Notes under the pieces: generated by a model
Seen by the model: the letters and a program-made list of their open reading frames with translations, nothing else
Databases searched by the model: none
Told to the model about the DNA's origin: nothing
In this document: positions 45,090 through 60,000 of the stretch, piece after piece
Position numbering within the stretch: position 1 is the stretch's first letter
Layout of the letters: each line of letters begins with the position of its first letter
Made by a program: the position numbers and the translations under genes
Origin: Pectobacterium cacticida
Lineage (GTDB): Bacteria; Pseudomonadota; Gammaproteobacteria; Enterobacterales; Enterobacteriaceae
Direction of reading: 5' to 3'
DNA length: 64,000 nucleotides
Assembly: GCF_036885195.1 (NCBI RefSeq)
Contig: NZ_CP133656.1
Span: 1,922,001 to 1,986,000, forward strand

Positions 45090-48000
45090 ATGAAACCAGT
45101 AAAAACCACACAGCGCCTGCTGGCGTACACGCTGATCCACCTGATTGCGTTTCAGCCGTTGCTGCCAGCCATGGCCGCGGGCGTGCAGGTCGCGACGGGC
45201 AACACCGCGCTGGATCAGGCCGGTAACGGCGTCCCGGTCATCAATATCGCCACGCCAAACAGCGCGGGAATCTCCCACAACCAATACCAGGATTTTAACG
45301 TCGATAAACCCGGTCTGATCCTGAATAACGGTACGGCACAGCTCAATCCCACCCAGCTTGGCGGGTTGATCCAGAACAACCCGAACCTGAAAGGTAAAGC
45401 CGCCGACGCCATTATCAACGAAGTGGTGTCCACCAACCGCAGTACGCTGGCGGGCTACCTTGAGGTCGGCGGCAAGCAGGCCAGCGTCATCGTGGCCAAC
45501 CCGAACGGCATCACCTGCGACGGCTGCGGTTTTATCAATACCCCGCAGGTGACGCTGACTACCGGCAAACCGCAGTTGGATGCGCAGGGAAACCTGCAGC
45601 ATATCGACGTGACCCGCGGCGATATCACGCTGACCGGGCAGGGGCTGGATGCGAGCAAGAGTGACTACCTCAGCCTGATAGCCCGTACCGCGCAGATTAA
45701 CGCCGGGTTGAATGCTAATGATGCGCAGATTGTGCTCGGTGCTAATCAGGTCGATGCCAATGGTACAGTCACCGCGCACACAGCGGGCGACGGCGTGAAA
45801 GTTGCGCTCGACACGGGCGCACTAGGCGGGATGTACACCAACCGCATCAAGCTGATTTCCAGCGATAAGGGCGTGGGCGTCAACCTTGGCAATCTCAGTG
45901 CGCGCAGCGGGGATATCACGCTGTCGGCCAACGGCAAGCTCAGCCTCGGCGATACGGTGGCGCAGGGGAATATACAGGCGGACGCGGACTCGCTAGCGCT
46001 ACGAGGCAAGCAGCAGGCGGGTGATGCGCTGAGGCTGAACGCCAAACAGGAGATCACGCTGCAGGACGACACGCTGCGTGCCGGGCAGGATATCGCTCTC
46101 CAGACAGACGGGGCGCTGAAGGCGCAAAACAGTGCCATCAGCGCGGGTGTCGATGCGCAGGGCACTGTCAAATCCGCCAATCAATTATCCCTTAACGGTG
46201 ACGCTGTCACGCTTGATGCCGCCCAGCTTACTGCCGGTAAGGTGACGGTCAACGCGGGCCAGTCTCTGCAGCAGAATGCGGCAAGTGGCATCAGGGCAGC
46301 GTCGGTGCTCAATGTGCGCGGCGACACGGTATCGCTGGCGGGCAGCGCGAGCGCTGAGGATGTGCGGCTGGAGGCGAAGACTCTTACCAGTACTGGCAGC
46401 ACCCAACTGCAGGCAAAAAACAACGCCACGGTACGCGTCACGCAGCAGGGCGATTGGCAAGGAAATCTGACCGCCGGTAATGTGCTCACCGTTGAGGGAA
46501 GACGTCTGGTGCAGCGCGGTACGCTGGCGGGGAAAACCCTCGCGCTGACGTTGGATGCGCTGGATAACGGGGGGGATATCGCCGCGCGGCAGGCGCTGAC
46601 GTTCAGCGGCGGCGACATGACGAACCGCGGCACGCTGGCGGCGGCCGAGCGGTTGACGGTTAACGCACGGCGTCTGGACAACAGCGGATTGATCAGCGCC
46701 CGCAGTGACGTGAGGCTTGAGCTGCAAACGGTGCTGAACAATCAGGGCAACATCCTGACGGAAAATCAGCTGTTTTTACTGGCCGACAGCATCACCAACG
46801 GTGGCACACTACAGGCCGCGACGTTGACCGCACAAGCTGACAACTTCACCAGTCAGGGCGAGGTGACCGCGAACGCACTCGACCTGAGCAGCCAGACAGC
46901 AGAAAACCACGGTGCTATCAATGCGCGACAGATACTGGCGCTGCACGGCGGTAGTCTGGTGAACCGCGGCACGCTCAGCGCGGGGGAAAAACTGGCGCTG
47001 ACGTTAGGTGACTCGCTGGATAACCTCGGCCTGATGCAGGCTGGCAATACCCTGCAGGTCACCGCTGACCGCCTTAGCAATGACGGTACGTTCACCGCCT
47101 CTAATTTACAACTACACACCGGTACGCTTGCCAATCAGGGAACGTTGCAGGCTGACAACGCGCTGCAGCTTAAGGCCACGCGTGCGCTAACGCAATCCGC
47201 GACCGGCTCGCTGCTGGCTGGCACGGACCTGACGGTGAACGCCGGACTGGCCGAGACCGACGGTGCCATTCAGGCGCAGCAGTTCCTGCTGAATGCCGAA
47301 CGCTGGCTCAACGCGGGGAAAACCAGTCTTACCGGCGACGGACAGGTTACCGCCGCCCATCTGGACAACCGCGGCAGCTTGTTGACGGCGGGCAACTGGA
47401 CCATTCACAGCGATGTCGTCAGACAGGCCGGGGCGTTGCAAGGAAATAATTTGACCCTTCAGGCCAATACTCTTACAAGCAGCGGACAGGCACAAGCGCG
47501 GGGTGCGTTAAACCTGACCGTCGCCGATACCTTTACCAATAGTGGCGACTGGCTCAGCGGAGAGTCGCTGCATCTTCAGGCGGCAAAGTCCGAGAACCGG
47601 GGCACGCTGCAGGCGCTAACCCTGACGGCAGACGGTACGTCCCTCGACAACAGTGGCACGGTCAGCGGTATCACTAACCTGTCGATCTTCCTGAACGGCA
47701 ATCTGGCTAATCAAGGAACACTGCTGAGTGAGAGTGATAGCAGCACCACGGCTAAACGGTTCGATAATCAGGGAACGTTGCAGGCAAAAAATGTCACGCT
47801 GCAGGTGGATGAACTGGATAACGCGGGAAACATCTTCGGCGTGTCCTCACTGGCGCTGACGGCGGCCAGCGGGCTGACCAACCGGCAGGCGGGGAAACTG
47901 CTGTCTCAGGGCGCGGCGGTGCTCACGGCGGCGGAGGCTGTTAATGCCGGAGACTGGCAGGCGAAAACCCTGACGCTGACGGCGAATAATCTCACCAATG

Positions 48001-51000
48001 ATGGCCAGATCCAGGGGGATGACGCCTTGCTCCTGACACTGCCAACGACTGGCGGCACAGGGACGCTAATCAACCGTGGCTCGTTGAACACAGGCGGGGA
48101 CGCCACGCTGTTTGCACGCCTGATGGAGAATCCGGGCACGCTCTCCAGCCAGGGCCACGCGACACTGACGGGCACGTCGCTGATAAACGACGGTCGTCTG
48201 GTTGCGGCAACAGGGCTGTCGCTGTACGGCGACTATCAGGGCCGTGGCCTGCTGAACACGGCGGGCACCCTGACGCTGGAGGGCGATACGCTGGTTAACG
48301 GCGGGCATTGGGAAAGCCGGGCGCTGTCCCTGCAAGGGAAGCACTTTACCAATCAGGGCGCGGTGCTGGGTAACACGGTTGCGCTTTCTGCGGAGCGTCT
48401 GGTTAACCACGGTGACATCACGGGTGTCGATACGCTAACGCTGTCGCTTGGCGACAGCCTGAATAATCTCGGCACGCTACGCAGCGACAACCTGTCGGTT
48501 GCGGCGGCGGAGGTGAACAACCGCGGCGACATGCAGGGCATCAATACCCTGCAACTGAACACCGCCGAGTTGCTGGATAACACGGGCGTCATCAGCGGCA
48601 GTCAGTCTGTGGCGGTGACAGCCGGTAACGTCAGACAGGGCGGTACGCTGGAAGGGAAAAGCGTCACGCTGGACGCCGCCTCGCTAACCAATCAGGGCAA
48701 AACGCTGGGCGTGGACGCGCTGACATTGTCGATTGCCGGTAATTTTTCCAACGACAGCAATCTGCTGACGCAGGGCAACGCAACGGTGACCGCGCAGAGC
48801 ATCGATAACCGCGGGCTGATGCAGGCCGGAAACCTCACGCTGGAAGCGGATGATGTGACCAATGCCGGGAAACTGCTCGGTATTCAGGCGCTGTCGGTAA
48901 CGGCACAGGGCGGGCTGGCAAACCAACAAACCGGCAAACTGCTCACGCAGGGGGCGGCGGTGTTACAGGCTGCTAAAGCGAAGAACCACGGCGAGTGGCT
49001 GGCGGATAACCTGACGCTGCAGGCCGAACGTTTCATCAATACGGGACGGGTGCTGACCGACCGTGAGCTTAGCGTCACCGTTGCGCCCGTAAGTGCCGCG
49101 CGTCAGCGTTCATTCCTGCCGATGGCGCTGTCGCTGGCGGCAGATATTCAGCAACTCAACGCCTCATCTCCACCTCAGGGAGGTGGGGCGGGCGACGGTG
49201 TACTGGACAACAGCGGCACGCTGGCGTCGGGCGGTGACCTGCAGCTGCATGCCGCACAAATCACCAATCAGGGCTCGCTTTCCGGTAACAGCACGGCAAC
49301 CCTGACGGGCAACACGATCCAGAATGACGGTGCCGTGGTCGCCCTGACATCCCTGTCGCTGACGGGTGGTTATCAGGGCAGCGGGACGCTGCAGACCGAC
49401 GGGCGGCTGGACTGGTCCGGCACCACGCTCACCAACCGCGGGCGCTGGCAGGCGAACGCCATTCAGTTGCAGGGGCTCACGCTGGAGAATCAGGGCACGC
49501 TGCTGGGGCAGCGGATCGATATCACGGCGGATACCCTGTTTAACGGCGGCGAAATTGCCGGGATTGATGCGCTGCAGTTGACCCTTGCTGACCGCCTGAC
49601 CAATCAGGGCGAACTCTACGGGGCGACGCTGGGGCTGTCGGCGACTGGCCTATTTAATCAGGGGGAACTCTCCGGTGACGACCTGTATCTGACGTTGCAA
49701 GAAGGTTTGCACAACAGCGGCCTGATTAGCGGCAGCCAGCGGGTACAACTGGAGGCGGATCAGGTCGAGCAGTCGGGTTCACTGGAAAGCCGTCGGTTGC
49801 AGGTGCAGGCGAACACCCTGGATAACCAGGGCACGATGCTGGGCATGGACGAATTGACGCTGTCGATTAACACCACGGCGCGCAACAGCGGGAAGTGGCT
49901 GAGTCAGGGCGACAGCTCGCTGACCGCCAGCCGGCTTGAGAATACAGGCCAGTGGCAGGCGAAAACGCTGACACTGACGGGCGATGACGTCCAGAATGCC
50001 GGGCAGCTGCTGGGGCTATCATCGCTGTCGCTGACGGCGAAAAACCGTCTGGACAATGCGCAAAATGGCAAGTTGCTCACGCAGGGGCTGGCAGTGCTGA
50101 ACGCGGCCGAGGTGAGCAATGACGGTGAATGGCAGGCGGATAGCCTGACGCTGGAGACGCAGAAACTGACCAACGCCGGTCACATTCAGGGTGATACATC
50201 GCTGACGGTGATGCTGGCAAACGGTGATGTAGACAATCAGGGCACACTGTGGAGCAAGCGTGCCGATATTGCTGCCCGCACGCTGACCAACGCGGGTGAG
50301 ATCACCGGCGTGAACGGTCTTCAACTGACGCTGGGTGACGCCTTAACCAATCAGGGGGCGCTGAGCAGCTATCACCTGACCGCGCAGGCAGGCAGCCTCG
50401 ACAATAGCGGGAAAATCAACGGCCTTGACCAACTGGGGATTACGGTAAACCAGAACCTCAACAATACCGGCATGCTGTACGGGGCGGCAGTGACGTTGAA
50501 CGCGAACGACCTGACCAACCGCGGCACGCTCACCGGTATTGACAGCCTGTCCCTGGGGCTGAACGGAACGCTGAATAACACCCGTGACATCAGCAGTAAT
50601 GCGCTGACGCTCAACGCCAATGACGTGTTTAACCACGGCACGATGACAGGCGTGAACGGGTTAACGTTCCTGCTCGGCAATCACCTCGACAATCAGGGAA
50701 CGCTGAACAGCCAGGCGCTTGCCATCACCGCCAACGATCTCACTAACGATGGTCAGATCAACGGCACGCGCAGTCTGCAACTGACGCTGGACGGCACCCT
50801 GACCAACACCGGTGACCTCACCAGCCCGCGCATCGGTATCACCGCGGCGGGCGTGCTGAATTACGGTCAGGTGCTGGGTGCGGACGATCTGCAATTTGAT
50901 TTGCGCAATACGCTGGATAATCGCGGGCTTATCAGCGGCAGCACTACGTTGGGTATCGTGGCAAACCATATCGATCAGCAGGGGACGCTGGAAGCGAGGG

Positions 51001-54000
51001 CGCTGAAGGTGGACGCGCAGACGCTGGATAACCACGGCAAGATGCTGGGCGTGGATGCGCTGACGCTGGCGATTGCGGGGACAGCCCGTAATCAGGGGAA
51101 ATGGCTGAGTCAGGGCAGCAGTACGCTGACGGCGGATCAGGTTGATAATCAGGGGCAGTGGCAGGCGGGCGACATCACGCTGCAGGCCACTGACCTGACC
51201 AACCGTGGACAGATCTTTGGTCTCGATGCGTTGTCGCTGACAACACATAACACACTGAACAATCAGCAGGACGCGAAACTGCTGTCGCAGGGCGTCGCGG
51301 TACTGCGTGCGGCAACGGCGGTAAACGACGGCGACTGGCAGGCAGACAACCTGACGTTAGAGGCGCAGCAACTGACCAACCGCGGGCGGATGCAGGGAGA
51401 CCACGGGTTAGCCATCATGCTGGACCGTACCAACCCTGCCAGCCGGTTAACCAATCAGGGCACGCTGCTCTCCGGCGGCGACACACAACTGAGCGCCAGC
51501 CAGCTCGATAATCAGGGCACCGTGTCCGGCGTGGGTAAGATGACGCTCGACGGCGGTGCGATAAACAACACAGGCAACGTGATTGCCGACGGGGCGCTGT
51601 CGCTCAATGGCGACTATCAGGGGGCAGGCCTGCTGCATACCGCCGACACCCTGACGCTGCGCGGCAATCAACTGAACAACAGCGGGCGCTGGGAAAGCCG
51701 GACGCTGGCGCTAAACGGAAGTGCGTTCAGCAACACCGGCACGGTCATCGGTGAACGCGGCCTCACGCTGGAGCTGCGTGACGGCCTGACAGTCGGCAGT
51801 GCGGGTCAACTGCTGACCAACGGGGCCCTGCAGGCGCAGGCGGGCACGGTCATTAACGACGGATTCTGGCAGGGCAAGACGCTGGAACTGTTGGCAAACG
51901 ATCTGACAAACGGCGGCACGCTGCTCGGTCAGGACGGGCTGCGGCTTGATTTGCCGGGAACCTATCAGGGGAATGCACAATCACGTTTGCTAAGCGACGG
52001 TGAGGCTGTTATCACGGCTGACCGTCTAACGCAGAGCGGTGAGATAGCGGCAGACACGCTGAGCCTGACCACCACCACGCTGGATAACAGCGGGCGGGTG
52101 CTGGGAAGTAATGGCCTGACAGTCACCAACCGTGATGAGCTGCTTAACCGTGCCGGTGGCGAGTTGCTGACCAACGGCGCAGGCCGCCTCGACAGCGCTG
52201 CGCTGCGCAATGCCGGTACGCTGCAGGCGAATGACCTGCAACTGGGCGCCCGCGAGATAGACAATCAGGGTCACATTCAGGGTACCGACGCGCTGCGTCT
52301 GCTGGATGTGCTGCGCTATGTCGGCGATAAAAGCAGCCAGTTGCTCAGCAACGGCGTCGCGACACTGCATGCCACACGGGCGGACAATGCCGGTTTATGG
52401 CAGGCGGGTACGCTATTGCTGAACGGCAACACGTTCGACAACCATGGCACGGTGGCAGGGCTGAGCGGTCTGTCGCTCAACGGCGACGCACTCAACAACC
52501 AGGGAGAACTGTTCTCGCAGGGCGCAGTAACAGTAACCGGTAAGACGTTGGAAAACAGCGGCACGCTGACGGGCGTCGGCGGCTTTACGCTGAATCTCAC
52601 TGACCGTGTTGATAATCTGGCGACAGGGCGACTGCTCAGCGGCGGCACGGGCGAACTCACAACCGGCGTGTTGCGCAATCAGGGACTGTGGCAGTCGGAC
52701 GCGTTACAACTGACCGCCCGTGACCTCGAACAACAGGGCAATCTGCTGGGCGTGCAGCGCGGGACGTTGCAACTGAGCGGAACGTATCAGGGCGCACAGG
52801 GCAGCCAACTGGTCAGCGGCGGTGACCTGAGCCTGACGGCGCATGACATCCTCAACCGTGGACAGATACAGGGTCGCACGCTGACGCTAGGTGCAGATGA
52901 ACTCACTAACCACGGTACGTTGCGTGGCAATAGCGCGCTTAATGCGACGGCCTCCCGTCAGTTTACCAATACCTCGCAGGCACGTCTGAGCAGCGACGGC
53001 ACGCTGAACGTGCAGGCGGCGGCGCTGGCTAATCAGGGAGAAATCAAAGCCGTTAACACCACACTGACGGGGAATACCGTCATCAACGGCGGCACGGCGC
53101 AGGGCACCGCGGCATTGCAACTGGATGCAGCAGAGCGCATCGTCAACCAGCAGGCCGGGCAACTGCTGTCTGACGGCACCACGACGTTGAAATCAGCGGC
53201 GGTCGAGAACCACGGCTGGCTGCAGGGGCGCGGGCTGACCGTAAACACAACTCAGTTGATCCAGCAGGGCAGCCTGATGGCGCAGGACAAACTGACGCTG
53301 AAAATCCCGCAATGGGTGAATAACGGGCTGGTACAGGCGGGCGAACTGGAGATTATCGCCGATGAACTCGACAACCACGGCACGCTGCTGGGCCTGACAC
53401 AACTGGCACTGCAGACGCAGCGGCTGATTAACCGTCAGGGGGCGAAGCTCTACAGCGCGCAGGACCTGCGCCTGAAAACGCAAGAGCTGCAGCAGGACGG
53501 GCAACTGGTGGCGCTGGGCAACCTGAGTGCCGACATTACCGGGCCGCTGACCTTCACCCAGAGCATGGCCGCCGGTCGACAGCTGACGCTGAACGTGGCG
53601 GGCGACCTCGATCAGCGTGGTACCCTGCAGGGCCAATCCGTCCAGCTGACCAGCACCGGCACGCTGACCAATCAGGGCCGCATTCTGGCAGGCGGTGGGG
53701 AATCGCGCCTCAGCGCAAAGGATATCGTACAGCTGGAGGCGGGCAGCGTGCAGGCGGGTGATAATCTGACGCTGGTGAGTGATAACACGCTGAATAACAA
53801 AGGGCTGATTGGTACCACGGGCGACCTGCTGGTGCAGGCCGGCAGCGTGTTGCACAACAGCAGCATGCTGTATGCGGGCGGCAATATGCGCCTGCTGTCG
53901 GATTCGCTGACCAACGTGTTCGGCACCATTCTGGCGGGCAATAACATGTGGGTGCAGCGCGATGCACAAGGCAACGCCAGCACCTCGCTGCTCAATAGTT

Positions 54001-57000
54001 CCGGCACCATTGAAACCCAGTCCGGCGATATCACCATTAATACCGGCACGCTGACCAATCAGCGTGAGGGACTGGTGGTGACGGAAAGTGAATATCCTAT
54101 AAATGGTAGGCCTTCTTGGATTGGATTGACGAATGTCAATATCCCTTTAAGCTGGTTTAATAATGGAGAATATGGGATTGACATAGAAAAGCAAATTTTT
54201 AGAACCCTCGCCCCAGGTACAGTGCGTGGCACTGCTGGCACGTGGCAATGGATTGAAGAGGTAACCACTTTTTATAAATACGTTCCTAGAAACTCGGCTA
54301 TTACTAAAAAAGTTTTGTCTGGGAATACTTCTATTAGTGTTATAACAAAGGGAAATGAAGGGGTATTACTATCGGGCGGATATTTATTCTTATCAGCAAA
54401 CAAGTTAGACAATAAAGCTTCGAAGGTTATTTCATCTAAAGATATTTTCCTAAAAGGGAATTCTTTTAAGAATGAATCATATCAAGCAGGCGAGCTAAAG
54501 CAGTATTTAACGTATATTTATTCGGGCCAGAGTCAGAAATCAACAGCGATTGGTGCGTTACCTGAACATTTATCGTACATATTATCCGGTTCTCCAACCA
54601 CCGAAAAAACCGTTGGCGAAAGCTATAACGCCTTAATTCAGGCGGGCGGCACCATTACCGCCGATTTCAAACAGGATATCAGCAATACCACGCTGCAGCC
54701 GGGCAGTGGCGGATTTATGCCAGCGGCCACCAAACCGGTGCTGGATGCCATCACTACGCTGTCACCGTTGCAGAAGCAGACCACGCGCCAGCTGGTCAGT
54801 CAGGATTCGTCGTTTAATGCCGGGGCGGTTGACGTCACCAAAGCTGGCGGTGGGCAGGCAACGTTGGCGGGCAATGCCGCAGGCGTGGCGGCGACAGGCA
54901 AAGCGGTCACGCTGACGCCGCAGGCGAGCACCGCACTGCAGGCGGGGGCGCAGGCGGACAACATCACGGCGACTATCGCAGCACCGAATACTGCCGGGCC
55001 GCTGACGCTGAATACCGGCGATGCCGTGGTGTTACCGACTTCTGCTTCTGGTCACGTCAACAACCCCGATGCGGTTGCGCTGACGTCGACAGGCCAGCGG
55101 CCCGATGCAGGCAAAAGCCTGACGCCGGTTAGCGTGAACAACACAGCGGCGAGCATCACGGTTGCGGGCACGGTGGGCACCCCTGCCACACTGGCGACAC
55201 CGGGCCCGGTGTCGGTGGAAGCGCTGAAACCGACAGTGAGTGCAGACAGCCTTCCAGACGGGGCTACTGCTGTGAAGCCACCGCTTTCTGCCGCTGACTT
55301 GCTGAGCGCCATTGGCAATGGCCTACAAAACCTGAGCACCAACCCGCTTGCCGAGTACCCGCTGCCGACCAGCAATAACGGGCTGCTGGTGGTCGACCCG
55401 AATGCCGACAGCCGCTACCTGATCCATACCAACCCGAAACTGGAACAGTTGGGGCAGGTCGACAATGCGCTGTTCAGCGATTTGCAGACGCTGTTGGGGC
55501 AGCAGCCGTCAACGGTGGTGCCGGTTGAGACGCGCTCGCAGTGGACGCAGACCGAGCGAGTGCTGGGCTCGTCCTACCTGCTGGACAAGCTGAATCTGGA
55601 TGCGGATCACGATTATCGTTTCCTCGGCGATGCGGAGTTTGATACCCGCTATATCAGCCAGGCGGTATTGAAACAGAGCGGACGGCGTTATCTGGATGGT
55701 ATGGGATCTGACTTGTCACAGATGCAAATGCTGCTGGATAACGCGGCGGCGGCGCAGAAAGGCATGAACCTGCAACTAGGCGTCAGCCTGACGCCGGATC
55801 AGGTCGCTAACCTCAGCCAGAGCCTGGTCTGGTGGGAAAATATCGAGGTCAACGGGCAGACCGTACTGGCACCGAAGCTGTATCTGGCGCAGGCGGATAA
55901 AAGCAACCTGCAAGGCAGCGCGATTGTCGCGAACAGGGTCGAGCTGAACGCCGGCGGCAGCGTTACCAACAGCGGCACGCTCAGGGCGGTCGACGTGCTG
56001 GCGATAGCCAGCGGCGACAGGATTGATAACCACGAAGGCGGGCTGATTAAGTCAGACGGCGGCCTGAATCTGGTGGCGCTCAACAACATCACCAACAGCG
56101 GCAGCCAGATTGAAGGTAATACGCTGCAGCTCGCCAGCATTAACGGCGACATCATCAACCGGACGGAAAGCCGCAATTTTCAGGCAGCACAGCCTAACGC
56201 TTCACTTAGCAGAGTTGGTTCTCTTGTCTTTACCGAAGTGGGCAAAACCGCAGACATCGTGTCGGGCAACAGCCTGACGCTCAGCGCGGGCAAGGATATC
56301 CGCAACGTGGCGGCCACGCTCAGCGCCGGGCAGGACATGGCGCTGAACGCCAAAGGCAATGTGGCGATGGAGTCATTGACACTGACGAACAATTTTGTGG
56401 ATATAGGAAGGGGCAGGACTTCACTGCGCCGCACGCAGGACGTGTCAAACAGCCAGCTCCTGAGCGGCGGCGAGTTGAATCTGGTGGCGGGACGGGACGT
56501 GTTGTCCGAAGCAGCCAGCCTGAACGCCAAAGGCAATGCAACACTGGCAGCCGGACGCGATCTGAATCTGCTGTCCGAAAGCGAAGAAACCTACAGCGGC
56601 AATTGGTGGAACCGTCACGCCGACTGGCAGCAAAACATCACCCAGCAAAGTACGGAGCTGACGGCTGGAAAAGGTCTGAACCTGCAGGCGGGCAGAGATA
56701 TCAACCTACAGGCGGCACAGGGCGTGGCGAGCGGCGCGGTAACGGCGCAGGCAGGTAACAATATCAACCTGCTGTCGGCGACGGAAACGCAGCACACCTT
56801 CTTTGAAGAAACGAAGGTCAAGAAAAAGGCTTTCTCGAAGACGGTGACGCATACGCTGCAGGAAACGTTGCAGACCGATGAAAAAGGCAGCCTGTTATCG
56901 GGTGACGGCGTCACGTTGGCAGCCAATCAGGATATCAACCTGCAGGGCTCCTCGGTGGTCGGCGACAAGCAGGTCACGCTGCTGGCGAACAACGACGTCA

Positions 57001-60000
57001 ATACCGCCGCCAGCGTAGAGAACTACCAGAACTATGAGGAGCACAGCAAGAAAAAAAGCGGCCTGTTCAGCGGCGGCGGTATTGGTTTTACCATCGGTTC
57101 AACCTCGGCAAGCCAGAAACTGCGCGATCAGGCGGCGACACAAAGCCAGAGTATCAGCACCCTTGGCAGTACGACCGACTCGGTGACGGTGAAGGCCGGG
57201 AACGCTGTCACGATCAGCGGCACCGATATGGTGGCCGGGAAGGACATTCTCCTGCAGGGCAACAATGTGACCCTCGACCCGGGCTATGACACGCGCAAGC
57301 AGCAGCAAGAGTTTGAGCAGAAAAGCGCGGGGCTGACCGTAGCGCTGTCCGGCGTGGTGGGCTCGGCGCTCAACAGCGCGGTGCAGAGCATTCAGGCGGC
57401 GAAAAGTGAAAGCGATGGCCGGCTGGCGCTGCTGCAGGGCATGAAGGCCGGGCTGTCGGGGTATCAGGCCTATCAGGGCAGCCAGTCCGAGTTGAACAAC
57501 AAGGGGGAGGCGTCTTTTGTCGGCGTCAGCATTTCGCTCGGGGCGCAGAACTCACGCTCCAGCCAGACCAGCGAGCAGAAGCAGAGCTTTGGCTCGACGC
57601 TGAATGCGGCCGGGGATATCGGTATCGAATCGCGCACCGGGGATATCACGGTCGCGGGCAGCCAGCTTAAGGCGGGTGGGGATGTCCTGATGAACGCGGC
57701 GCAGGATATCCACCTGCATTCCGCCCGCAACAGCGAGGATATCCGCGGTAAAAACAGCAGTAGTGGCGGCAATATCGGCGTCAGCCTGGGCTTAAGCAAC
57801 GGCAACACGGGGCTCAGTATTTTCGCCAATGTCAATGCGGCGAAAGGACGTGAAACCGGCACGGGCAACACCTGGTCCGAAACCACGGTGGATGCGGGTA
57901 ACCACGTCACGCTGAAAAGCGAGCGCGACACGCGGCTGACCGGCGCGCAGGTGAGCGGCGGGCGCATCGATGTTGACGCCGGGCGTAACCTGCTGCTGCA
58001 AAGTCAGCAAGACAGCGACCGCTATGATTCCAAACAGGTGAGCGGGTCGGCGGGCGGCAGCTTTACCTGGGGCGGCGGGGGTGGCAGCGGCTATATCAGC
58101 CTCAGCAAAGACAAAATGCACAGCAATTACGACAACGTGCAGCAGCAGACGGGGCTCTTTGCCGGTAAAGACGGATTTGGTATAAAGGCCGGGGAGCATA
58201 CCCAGCTTGACGCTGCGGTTATTGGCTCCACTGCCAGCGCCGAGAAAAACCGGCTGGAAACGGGGACGCTGGGGTGGAGCGGGCTCAACAATAAAGCCGA
58301 GCTCAAGGTGGAGCACAGCGGCGCCGGGTTCAGCGCCAGTCCGTCCCTGAACGGCAGTATACTGTCGACGCTGGCGATGAACGTGCCGTCGGCGCTGATG
58401 GCGCTGGGGAGCCACGGGAATGCGTCCAGCACCACCTATGCGGCGGTGAGTGACGGTACCCTGCTGCTGCGGGATACGGCGAAGCAGGTGCAGGATATCG
58501 CCACGCTGAGCCGTGACGTTGAGCACGCGAACAACGCGCTCAGCCCGATCTTTAACAAAGAGAAAGAGCAGAAACGCCTGAAACAGGCGCAGCTGATTGG
58601 TGAAATCGGCGCGCAGGTGATGGATATCGTGCGCACGGAAGGCAAGCTGAAGGCGCAGAAAGCCGCAGAGGCCAAGGGCGATGCCACCGTCAAACGTCCG
58701 CAAGAGGGGGATTCGGCGCAGGAATGGGAAGTCTATAAAAAGGCGCTGACGGAATCACCGACCTACAAGGCCGAGATGCAGAAATACGGCACGGGGAGCG
58801 ACTTCCAGCGTGCGGCACAGGCGGCGACGGCGGCGATACAGGCTCTGGCGGGCGGGGACATTCAGAAAGCGATAGCCAGCGGTGCGTCGCCGTATCTGGC
58901 ACAACGGGTGAAAGACGCCACGCTACCGAAGGACGAGAGCAAAATCACGGCGTCGGATATCGCGGCCAACGCGATGGCGCACGCGGTGGTGGGTGCGGTG
59001 GTTGCGCAACTGTCGGGTCAGGATACGGCAGCGGGGGCGATTGGTGCCTCCAGCGGTGAACTGGCCGCCCGTGCGATTATGGCCGCACAATATCCCGGCA
59101 AGACGGCGAACGACCTGACGGAAGCGGAAAAGCAGTCGGTCAGCGCGCTCTCGACGCTGGCCGCCGGGCTGGTATCGGGTCTGGCTGGTAACAGCACCGC
59201 CTCCGCCACCAGCGGCGCACAGTCCGGGCGTAATGCGGTGGAGAATAATTTCCTCGGTGCAACTTCTTCAGACAAACTCGATAAGGCTGTTGAGAAAATT
59301 AAGAACGGTGATAAGACATTAGCGACCGCTAATGAGCTGATTAAGCTGGAAAACGCCGATAAACGTAGTGATGCACTGGTGGATAAATTTACCAGAGACC
59401 CTTCACAGATGAGTAGTGCTGAGCAGGCTGAACTGGCGGGTTATCTGCGTGTTTATGCGTCTGAGATGGAGAAGGAGTACGGTTCCGCTGTTTCGCAGGA
59501 ATTGGTCAAAGGTTTGCTCTCTGGACAGGATTACATGAAACGTAACCCTGACTCTGAAGCCATGTCTAAGGCTCAGACAATCATGAACACTTGGGGCTAT
59601 CACAGATCTAATGCCAGTATAGGCGATGCACCTACTATACTTGTAGGCAGTGTGCTGGGGGTTACTGTGAAAGGTATGGCGGCTAATGCAGCGATTGGTG
59701 TGGGGGTTAATACTGGTGTTCAGCTCACCGGAAAAGATCCGTTCAGTTACGTTGATGCGATTATGGCTGGGGTAACAGCAGCAGCAACGACGGGGAAAGG
59801 TATTATAGCCTCAACACCTATCAATATGGGCGGTGCAGCAATTGGCAGCAGTATTAAGGGGGAAGATCCGACTAACTCAACTATTGGAGCAGGAGTTGGT
59901 TCTATATTCGGTGGCGGTATTGGCAAAGCGGCAACTGAGCAACTAAAACCTGTTATTAAAGAAGGTAGCGCTGAAATCATTGGATCAGCTACAGGTTCAA

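Noticed and set aside
45084..45779. 231-codon antisense frame over the start of hecA, with similar ones at 53193-53969 and 57792-58703
   Set aside because: They mirror the repetitive haemagglutinin gene, have no ribosome sites and are explained by codon bias of the true gene.
46000..53900. Regular short repeats that might suggest a CRISPR array or tandem satellite
   Set aside because: The repeats are degenerate, in frame throughout and encode FHA motifs; there are no constant repeats with unique spacers.
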